DNA from: Dipteris shenzhenensis
Lineage: Eukaryota; Polypodiophyta; Polypodiopsida; Gleicheniales
DNA length: 64,000 nucleotides
NCBI GenBank assembly: GCA_047967505.1
Contig: CM106540.1
Strand: one strand, 5' to 3'
Under the pieces are notes generated by a model, which saw nothing but the letters and a program-made list of their open reading frames with translations, made no database searches and was not told the origin of the DNA. Below are positions 55,993 to 64,000 of the stretch, one piece after another. The position numbers were made by a program, and so were the translations under genes. Position 1 is the first letter of the stretch. Each line of letters starts with the position of its first letter.

Positions 55993-56604
55993 TGTTAGAT
56001 ATCAATGCTCCACTCTCATGTAACTACGCGGGAACCAGCTAACTCTACTTGTAAGCCCCCCATATGAGGAGAAGGCATTTGAGTAGCTCGTTTATCCGGT
56101 AGGTCCTAGTTTGGACACAAGATGGGAGCCATGTGTGGCCTGATGGCTAGACGGCTTCAGAGAGAGTTGGCACACCACCAATTAGGCTACATGCAAGTGC
56201 GGGAAGGCATCCCTTGACTAACCACACTGAGGGTAGATGGAGCATTTCCCGAGGTAGCCCACTCTTGGGTTGCGGTGCCCGTTTGGAGCCTCAAATGATC
56301 TCGGATGGCTCTGGCAAACGGAGACCGTAGGTTAGTTGCTCTATTTTGTGCACCCGTTCTATTGTATGGTCGGTGGCCTAGACCCCCAGTCAACCATTTT
56401 GGGTGGATTGGGTCGGTCACCCAATTGAGCCTAACCGACTGGTGGCTATATAAGAGCAAGCCTGTGAAGCCCATTTCATCACTGGCTATAGCAACCCTGA
56501 TTCCTTAGCATTCAAATTTTTTATTCTCCATTCTATCTTGTTTTCTCTCTTGTGTACGAGATCCTGTTATCTGTTGAGCACAGATGTTGTATTATTTTGT
56601 TACA
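55993..56604 (+). repeat. Copia-4 5' LTR (about 612 bp)
   Basis: Begins TGTTAGATATCAATGC and ends ATTTTGTTACA just before the primer site. GGCTATATAAGAGC near 56444 is a good TATA box. The partner LTR is not in the window, so the left border is inferred from the TG and from the break in CACTA similarity. Confidence 0.8.
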
Positions 56605-56617
56605 TGGTATCAAAGCC
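56605..56617 (+). promoter_or_regulatory. Primer-binding site of Copia-4
   Basis: TGGTATCAAAGCC, directly after the LTR; one difference from the usual TGGTATCAGAGCC. Confidence 0.85.
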
Positions 56618-56674
56618 TAGACTCTAGCAAGAAGATTTGGTAGTGTGTTTCTATTTGCGAGCAGATTGTGAGAG

Positions 56675-56941
56675 ATGGCCTAGCCTCCAAGACTGCGAAT
56701 CCCACCGTTCAGCAAAAGCGGAAAGTTGGACGGCTCTAACTATCCTCTATGGAAGTTCAAGATGAAGACCATCCTAAGCGCATTTGAGCTTTGGGACACT
56801 GCTACTGGGGTGGATGTGAGGCCAATTATGAGACTGAATCTATAGCCAATGTAGGACAATAGATAGTACTAGCTGCGGATGAGATTCTCGCATGGACAAG
56901 AAGAAATACAGATGCACTGTGTTCTATTGTCTATAGTGTTA
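56675..56941 (+). pseudogene. Copia-4 gag, 5' part
   Basis: ATG at 56675 gives MA-stop-PPRLRIPPFSKSGK and LDGSNYPLWKFKMKTILSAF, a UBN2/DUF4219-type gag start. The third codon is TAG (probably from CAG). A frame change and another TAG follow near 56860. The reading continues beyond the nested element at 62618. Confidence 0.85.
56937..56941. repeat. Target-site duplication TGTTA, left copy (Copia-3)
   Basis: TGTTA precedes the Copia-3 5' LTR and recurs at 62618-62622 after its 3' LTR. Confidence 0.93.
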
Positions 56942-57294
56942 TGTTGAGATATCAAGCTCCACTCGCGATATGCCAGGGTGATTGTTGTGCATTTATGTCA
57001 CCGACTTGTTAGCTGGAGATGCGGTTGGTACACCGCCCACGAATAATAGCTGGATGACAGCTATCCTTATCTACTCTAGTTTGTGGCTCAGTTAGTATGC
57101 CACCTTAGTTAGTTGAGTTTGGTTTGAGACCCACATATAGGGTTCTTCTATTTTCTTTGTACTAGAGTTCTTTTGGCTTTCACAACTAAGAAGAGGAAAA
57201 CTGTTTTCAGCCTCCACCTTTGTGTGTATTCCCCCATTGTGCATGTGAGAAAGCCGCAAGTGAGACTCCTTCCCTCTCTCCCACTATCTTCACA
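56942..57294 (+). repeat. Copia-3 5' LTR
   Basis: Begins TGTTGAGATATCAAGC and ends CTATCTTCACA; directly followed by TGGTATCAGAGCC. Confidence 0.95.
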
Positions 57295-57572
57295 TGGTAT
57301 CAGAGCCTTGTTCGTGGTAAGGAGCTCAAGAAAGCAAACCAAGTTCGCAGTGTCCTGGTAAGAGGACCAGTGTTGCTTTCCTATTTTGAGTTTGGGAGCA
57401 AATCTCTGCAGGTAGCACAGCCACTCTCCCACTATCTTCACATGGTATCAGAGCCTTGTTCGTGGTAAGGAGCTCAAGAAAGCAAACCAAGTTCGCAATG
57501 TCCTGGTAAGAGGACCAGTGTTGCTTTCCTATTTCGAGTTTGGGAGCAAATCTCTGCAGGTAGCATAGCCAG
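57277..57572 (+). repeat. Tandem duplication of LTR edge and primer site (148-bp period)
   Basis: The segment CTCCCACTATCTTCACATGG plus about 128 following bases is present twice, giving primer sites at 57295 and 57443. Only the first abuts the LTR correctly. Confidence 0.9.
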
Positions 57573-57940
57573 AAGTGCAAGAGTGCACTGTCTCAGATTG
57601 AGACACCCTTCGCAGTGTGACTTTATTTTTCTGATTCGAGGCCATTTCGGGGCCCATTTCGAAGGCGGGAGTTCTTCGCAGGCACTCCGAAAAAGGCCCT
57701 GTTTTTGCTGTGTGACCACTGCTCGGCTAGTTGGTGGAAAGTTTCCACAGAAATTGCATCGTATGCCTGTGTGCAGAGATATTGGGAGTTGCAGAATGAT
57801 GCTTGTTGCCTGTTGATGCAAAATCATCACTAGGAAATGACTGTGTGGTGAAATACCACTTTCGTCAGTTTTGCAGATCTGCCCGTGTGAGGCAAAAGCT
57901 ATGTTTTTTGCAGTGACAAAATATTTTGCAGTGTTCTGTA

Positions 57941-60900
57941 ATGGCATCTGATTCTCTTTCACAGATTGTCACTGAAAAGCTTGACAAGAACAACTTCCAG
58001 GCATGGAAGTTTAGAATGACGAATTTCCTTATGGAAAAAGGCTATTAGGAGTTCATTACAAGAAATAAAGAAGAACCTGTTCTTCCTAATGTTCCCAATC
58101 AGCAGGAAATGCAGGCATTTAAAGGATGGCATGAGAGAGCCAGGAAAGTTATGTACTGGCTGTCTATCAGTATTTCGAACTCCATGATTGTGCATATTCA
58201 GGATACAAGTATGCCAAAGGAGGCATGGGATACTTTGGCAAAAATGTACAGCACAAATATGCAAGCCAGGAAAATGCAACTCAAACAGGAGTTGCACAAT
58301 GTGCAGAGAGAAAACTTAAGCATAAATGACTACCCCATGAAAGTGAAGAAAATTTCAGATGCACTTGCGTCCATTGGGTTGCCAGTGGAAGATGATGATC
58401 TAGTTTCTGTGACCTTGAATGGTCTACGAAAGGATTATGCACAGTTCTGGACATCCATTGCCGTCCGTGAAAAATTTCCTGATTTTGAAGAGTTGTTTGC
58501 TGTTCTAATTTCTGAAGAGCAGAGAAATGGGGGTGCATCTTCTTCAACAGGAACTTCAAAAGAAACTGTCTTCTACTCAAATGCTGGCAAAGGTAGAGGC
58601 AGAGGTAGAGGAGGCCGATCTGCAGGCCGTGGTAGAAATCAGAATATGCAGCAATCTCAAGAAAACCAGTCCTATGCAGGAGGACGTGGTAACTCTAGAG
58701 GCAGGGGGAGCCAAAGAGGCCGTGGTGGATGGCAGAGAGGCCAAAATGCAAACAGCAATGTTGAATGCTACTATTGTGGCAAAATGGGTCATATGGCTAA
58801 GGACTGCTATAAAAAGTAGAATGACATTATGAATGGAAAATTGCAGCAAGGCAATTATGCATCTTCTAGTAGGCAGGGTGATGACAGAAATGAGCATCTA
58901 TTTATGGTGCAGCATATGACCAATTCTGTGACAAGTGCAGAAGAACGAAATGATGTGTGGTATGTTGACTCAAGTGCATCAAACCACATGACAAGTCATG
59001 CAAAATGGATGCAAGATGCAAGGAAAATGGAAAAGCCAGGATTTGTGAAGACTGGTGATGATACTACACATCCTATTGTGCAGATTGGTAAAATTCCTTT
59101 GTTTATGCAGGATGGGAAAAAGAAATACCTGTCCGATGTATTTCATGTCCCGAACAATCACCAAGAACCTGGTTTCTGTTGGTCAAATGGTTGAGCAGGG
59201 CTTGCAGGTTAGGTTTAATCCCATGGATGCTTTGTTGAGGATATGAAAAATAACGGTCGCTTGATAGCAAAAGGAAAGAAGAAGGGCAGGATGTTTACGT
59301 TAGATGCGGACATGCCTGAATTGAGTGCAGCAATGTTTGCACATGGGACCGGTGTAGTTGCAGATATTGATATCTGGCACAAACGCATTGGTCATGTTAA
59401 TATACAGCAACTTAAATCAGTGCAAGCCGAAAATATTGTTGCAGGATTGCCTAAATTCAAGGTTGCAAAAATGCACAAGGTTTGTGAAGCCTGTCAATTT
59501 GGGAAACAGGCAAGGAAACCTTTTCCTAGGCATGTTCAAGAGAGTAAAAAGCCATTGGAATTAATCCACTCTGATGTGTGGACTACTAAAGCTGCATCTA
59601 TTAGAGGTTGTTACTATTTTGTCACATTTATTGATGACTTCAGTAGAAAACTTTGGGTGTATTTTATGAAAAGGAAAAGTGAAGTGTTTGGGCACTTCAA
59701 AGATTTCAAAGCTATGGTTGAAAAAGAAACAGGCCTGCAAATAAAATGCCTAAGGTCAGATGGAGGGGGAGAGTACCTCTCAAATGAGTTTGCAAGGTTC
59801 TTACAGGAGCATGGTATAAAGCAGCAATATTCATTTAATCATACCCCACAGCAAAATGGAATTGCAGAAAGGAAAAACAGGCATATTAGAGAGGTATCTC
59901 GGGCTATGCTAAATGAAAAAGATCTACCAGATTATTATTGGGCTGAAGCAGTTGCTACAGCAGTTTATATAATGAACAGGACTCCCACTGCAGCAATACA
60001 TGGCATGATGCCAGAGGAGATGTATACTAGTAGGAAACTAGATATTTCTCATTTGAAAATTTTTGGTTGCATTGCCTATGTCCATGTGCCAGATGAGTTG
60101 AGGTCCAAGTTGGATCCAAAAGCTGAGAAGTGCGTCTTTATTGGTTATTCTCTGCAGCAGAAAGGGTATAGATGCTATAACCCTTCTACACGAAAGTTCA
60201 CAGTGAGCAGAGATGTTGTTTTTGATGAGATGAGCAGCTAGTATAAACCAGTAAATGTAATGATTGAAGTAGATGCACAAAATGGTAATGCTGCACAGAA
60301 TTCACAGCAGCAATCACAAAATATTAGTGAACCTGAAGTGTCCTCTAGCAGTGGTTCACATACTTCGCCATGGACAGGCAGACTGAGATCAGGAGAATTT
60401 CCTCAAAGCAATGCAGAGAGTGGTATGCAGGTATCACGAAAAGGAAAAGAGAAGGTAGATCAGCCCATGTTTGATGTGAATGCAGGTCACTCTTATGTGG
60501 ATGGTGAATCCAGTGGCTCAGAACAGAGCATTGATGATGAGTTGGGTATTCCTTCTGTTGTTACACCTGGAGTAAGGAAGACCAGGGATGTTTTGAGAGC
60601 ACTTGGAAGTGAGACTATTTTGCGTAGGTCTACTAGGGTTAGGTATCCTGTGGATAGGCTGAAATATGATGGATTTACAGCCATTCCGTATGCCTATATG
60701 GTCAAAGTGATACAGGAACCAGAACCCACTTCTTTTAAGCAAGCCATGGGAAATGAAAAATGGGAGAAAGCCATGGATGAAGAAATGGATGCCTTGGATG
60801 CAAATGCTACATGGGAATTGGTGCCTTTGCCTAAAGACAAGAATGCAATTGGCTGTAAGTGGGTTTATAAGATCAAGCACAATGCAGATGGTTCTGTGAA

Positions 60901-62308
60901 TAGATACAAGGCAAGATTAAATGTCAAGGGGTATGCATAGACATATGGCATTGATTATGAAGAAACTTTCAATCCGGTTGCAAGGATGGCAACCGTAAGA
61001 GCAGCCATGCTATGGCTGCATCAAAGGGATGGTCTTTACATTAGATGGATGTAAAGAATGCCTTCTTGCATGGTGATTTGCAAGAAGAGGTCTTTATGGA
61101 GCAGCCAGCAGGTTATGTTCATGCTATTCATCCTGAGTTTGTTTGCAGGTTGAAGAAAGCCTTGTATGGCTTGAAGCAAGCACCTAGAGCATGGTCTGAC
61201 AAGATAGGACAGTATCTTGTCACTATTGGCTTTCAGATTTCCAAGGCAGATTTCTCACTCTATGTGAGAAAAACAGAGAAAGGGATTATGCTGCTGGTCA
61301 TTTATGTTGATGATTTGATCATCACAGGTGATAGTGATGAAGATATCCTTCATGTGAAAATGCTATTGAGGCAGAAGTTTGAGATGAAGGATTTGGGAGA
61401 GCTGCGTTATTTCTTGGGCATTGAGGTGATTAGATCACCAAGTGGGATACAGCTCTTGCAGAGGCAGTATGGATTGGACATGCTGTCCAAATATGGGATG
61501 ACAGGCTGTAAGCCTATTTCAGTTCCTTTGGAGTAGAATGTGAAGCTGAGCACAGATGCAGGTGAGCTTTTGGAAGACCCTACTATGTACAGACGCATAG
61601 TAGGAAGTTTGATTTATATGACCATTACCAGGCCAGATCTAAGCTATGCTGTTGGATTTGTAAGTCAGTTTATGCAGGCTCCAAGGAAACTACATTTGGA
61701 TGCGGCTAGACGCATACTCAGGTATGTGAAGTCCACATTGCAGTATGGACTACTTTATGAGGCTGGGGTTCAGATACAGTTGCATGGATACACTGATGCT
61801 GATTGGGCTGGTAGTATTTCTGATAGACGATCTACCAGTGGATATGTGTTCTCTTTTGGGAGTGTTGCAGTCACTTGGAGCAGCAAGAAACAGCCTACAA
61901 TTGCCTTGTCGAGCACAGAAGCTAAGTACAGGGGTGCAGCAATGGCTGCATGTGAGGTAGCTTGGTTGCATAAGCTACTTTATGATATGCATCAGTCTAC
62001 AGATGGGCCAGTTGTCATTTATTGTGACAACATAAGCAGTATACACTTGGCAAAGAACCCAGTATTTCATGCTAGAACAAAGCACATTGAGGTGCATTAT
62101 CACTATGTATGTGCGGGAGAAAGTGTTACTAGGTCTTATTGATCTAGTTTATGTCAGCACAGAGGATCAAGTAGCTGACATATTCACGAAGGCATTGGGC
62201 GCAGAGAAGCTGCGCAAGTTCAGAGACCTGCTTGGTGTGCAGGAATTGGGATTGAGCTCGAGGGGGAGTGTTGAGATATCGAGCTCCAGTCGCGATATGC
62301 CAGGGTGA
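57941..62308 (+). pseudogene. Copia-3 gag-pol with six TAG stops and a few frameshifts
   Basis: ATG at 57941 (MASDSLSQIVTEKLDKNNF). UBN2-type gag, a Gly/Arg-rich linker, CCHC knuckle (CYYCGKMGHMAKDC) at about 58768, protease site DSSAS (normally DSGAS) near 58970, integrase (HSDVWTT, RSDGGGEY, IAERKNRH) at 59380-59880, RT ([28 protein letters not shown]) at 60900-61330 and RNase H (DADWAG, SSTEAKY, YCDNISS) at 61790-62040. Premature TAGs lie at 58046, 58817, 60239, 60938, 61042 and 61534. A +1 near 59155 is offset by a -1 near 59228; another shift lies near 61010 and a 4-base insertion (TATG) near 62108. The frame runs into the 3' LTR. Confidence 0.93.
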
Positions 62309-62617
62309 CTGTTGTGCATTTATGTCATCGACTTGTTAGCTGGAGATGCGGTTGGTACACCGCCCACAAATAATAGCTGGATGATAGCTATCCTTATCTA
62401 CTCTAGTTTGTGGCTCAGTTAGTATGCCACCTTAGTTGAGTTTGGTTTGAGACCCACATATAGGGTTCTTCTATTTTCTTTGTACTAGAGTTCTTTTGGC
62501 TTTCACAACTAAGAAGAGGAAAACTGTTTTTAGCCTCCACCTTTGTGTGTATTCCCCCATTGTGCATGTGAGAATGCTGCAAGTGAGACTCCTTCCCTCT
62601 CTCCCACTATCTTCACA
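62269..62617 (+). repeat. Copia-3 3' LTR
   Basis: Begins TGTTGAGATATCGAGC after the purine tract AGGGGGAG and ends CTATCTTCACA, followed by TGTTA. Confidence 0.95.
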
Positions 62618-64000
62618 TGTTAGTGATTCTGTCATGGCATTAATTCAACATGTCACCACAGTGGAAGAGGCATGGACGGTCTTGAAAAATCAGTACGAGA
62701 CCATGAATCAGATGCAGATTCAAAATCTGGAGACTCAACTCGCGAACAAGAAGTTGTCTGAGTCTGAAGTGGCAGAGAAGTTCATCACCAGGGTGAAGAA
62801 TCTGCACGATCAGATGACTGCGATTGGCATCACCATCACCAGCGAGAATCTAGCACGAAGGTGCATACGAATTTTCCCACCAAAGTATGACGGTCTTGTT
62901 ACGGCACTGAATACGCAGAACAGAAATCCACCCCTCAACTTTGAGGATTTCAGCACAATGCTTCTCTGGAGGAGGAGATGCATCAAAAGATGAGGACTGG
63001 AGAAGATTCGGCTTTCTGGACCAGATCAAGGAAAGGTAAGGGTAAGGAATCTGGTAACCCATCTTCTTCTGATGATAAAAAGAGAAAGAAGAAGATCAAG
63101 TGCTTCTATTGTAACAAGGCAGGGCACAAGCAGAATGAGTGCCACAAGAAGATTGCAAATGAGAAGAACGGGGTAAAGAAAGAGTCCAGCAATAGCACAC
63201 ACACAACACCAATGGAGCTGCTCGTAGCAATCGAGGAGATTTGCATGGAGGCAGTTCATGAACCTGCGGATGAACCTTGGATCATTGACAGTGGTGCATC
63301 GTGCCACATGACCAGTCGGAAGGATTGGTATACCTCTCTACAGTCGGTAGGGAATGACATCATGGTAGCAGTCGGAAATGATGCAAAATGTCCAACAAAA
63401 AGAAAAGGTACGATTGCTCTCAAGTCAAATGGAGTTGTAAAACAGTTGTCTGATGTTCTTTATGTGCCAAATATTAAGAGGAACTTGCTGTCCGTTTCTG
63501 CGATCACGGATCGGGACCTCAAAGTTCAATTCGATAAGAATGGTGCACAGATCCTGGATCTTCAAGGAAAGGTCATTGGTAAAGGTACACGGCACAACAA
63601 CATTTATGAACTCTCAGCTTTCACTGCTCGAGTGGATATGAAGAACACTAAGCTGTGGCATGAGAGGTTTGGTCATCTAATTTACCTTAGTTCTTTGAAA
63701 GAGATGCATAAAAGTGGAATGATTGCAGACCTACCAGAAATTTCAGATCTGCCCGATGTATGTGAAGCTTGCATGATGGGCAAGTAGCATCGGCAGCCCT
63801 TTCCTAAAGAGGCCAACAGGGCAAAAGCTCCTTTAGAGCTCATTCACATGGACCTCTGCGGAAAGATGGAGACGGAAGCTTTGGGTGGTTCCTACTACAT
63901 GACACTGATCTGACTACAGTAGAAGGATATGGATATACTTCTTGAAGATGAAAGATGAGGCTTTCAATAGGTTCAAGGAATGGCATGTAATGGTCGAGAA
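62618..64000 (+). pseudogene. Copia-4 gag-pol, continuation to the window edge
   Basis: SDSVMALIQHVTTVEEAW continues the gag after Copia-3. A one-base shift lies near 62965; then come a CCHC knuckle (CFYCNKAGHKQNEC, 63101-63142), protease WIIDSGASCHMTS near 63279, the pre-integrase region LWHERFGHL with CEACMMGK near 63655-63784, a TAG at 63785 (probably CAG), and the integrase start HMDLCGKMETEALGGSYY at about 63844. A two-base deletion near 63911 changes the frame before the window ends. Confidence 0.88.

Larger units (their letters stand above)
56942..62617 (+). mobile_element. Copia-3, complete Ty1/copia retrotransposon nested in Copia-4
   Basis: 5676 bases with LTRs of 353 and 349 bp, TGTTA target copies, a duplicated primer-site region, and gag-pol in copia order. 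The LTRs differ at about nine bases plus one 4-base gap, so it is older than Copia-1. A solo LTR of the same family is at 47938-48289, and a fragment of its RT lies at 55686. Confidence 0.95.
55993..64000 (+). mobile_element. Copia-4, incomplete at window edge, hosting Copia-3
   Basis: 5' LTR 55993-56604, primer site TGGTATCAAAGCC from 56605, gag start at 56675, interrupted at 56942 by Copia-3, resuming at 62618 and continuing through zinc knuckle, protease and the start of integrase to the window end. The 3' LTR lies outside. Confidence 0.88.

Noticed and set aside
1-64000. tRNA, rRNA or organelle-derived segments
   Set aside because: I saw no cloverleaf with proper arms or ribosomal segment; the only tRNA-like matches are primer-binding sites.

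Overview
This is a transposon-rich stretch of a land-plant nuclear genome. The evidence is plant-type families (a neprosin-type peptidase, a PLS-like pentatricopeptide repeat gene, kinase/RING relatives, Ty1/copia elements with plant initiator-tRNA-Met primer sites, CACTA elements with TNP2/DUF4218/DUF4216-like parts), GT-AG introns and many microsatellites. I cannot fix the lineage; the large, nested repeat landscape would fit a fern, lycophyte or gymnosperm.

Layout. 1-10.3 kb: an unrecognised + strand gene pair, then an unrecognised multi-exon minus-strand gene cut in two by a complete copia element (Copia-1, 2112-7991, TSD AAGAG). 10.6-15.2 kb: a duplicated block carrying a coiled-coil/RING gene, joined to a non-autonomous CACTA element (12233-15181) whose two ends are inverted copies of a transposase 3' end enclosing PPR gene fragments. 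15.27-17.56 kb: a small LTR element without gag or pol (TSD TATAC). 17.7-20.1 kb: a decayed hAT transposase. 20.26-20.37 kb: a fold-back. 21-23.1 kb: a decayed kinase/RING gene. 23.3-27.7 kb: simple and dispersed repeats. 27.8-30.2 kb: an intact six-exon neprosin-family gene, the best host gene here. 30780-38378: a complete CACTA element (CACTA-1, TSD AAA) with two divergent genes. 39.2-46.8 kb: a minisatellite, the second coiled-coil/RING copy and a degenerate second-family CACTA element (CACTA-2). 47.8-50.6 kb: a kinase pseudogene split by a solo LTR, then a neprosin pseudogene whose downstream flank holds the empty CACTA-1 site. 51.9-55.0 kb: a copia pol fragment and an inverted fragment of a CACTA-1 relative. 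55.0-55.99 kb: a polypurine array fused to copia and CACTA fragments. 55993-64000: Copia-4, cut by the window edge, with complete Copia-3 (56942-62617, TSD TGTTA) nested in its gag gene.

How it works together. CACTA-1 looks like a nearly intact transposon: a TNP2-type transposase reads leftward, a TNPA-like partner reads rightward, and four clusters of a 12-bp-period TAGACG/CGTCTA repeat sit at both ends, in the shared promoter region and in the partner gene's leader intron. This is the most striking structure in the window. Most other genes are broken, largely by in-frame nonsense changes of the C-to-T/G-to-A type, with TAG strongly over-represented in Copia-3 and Copia-4.
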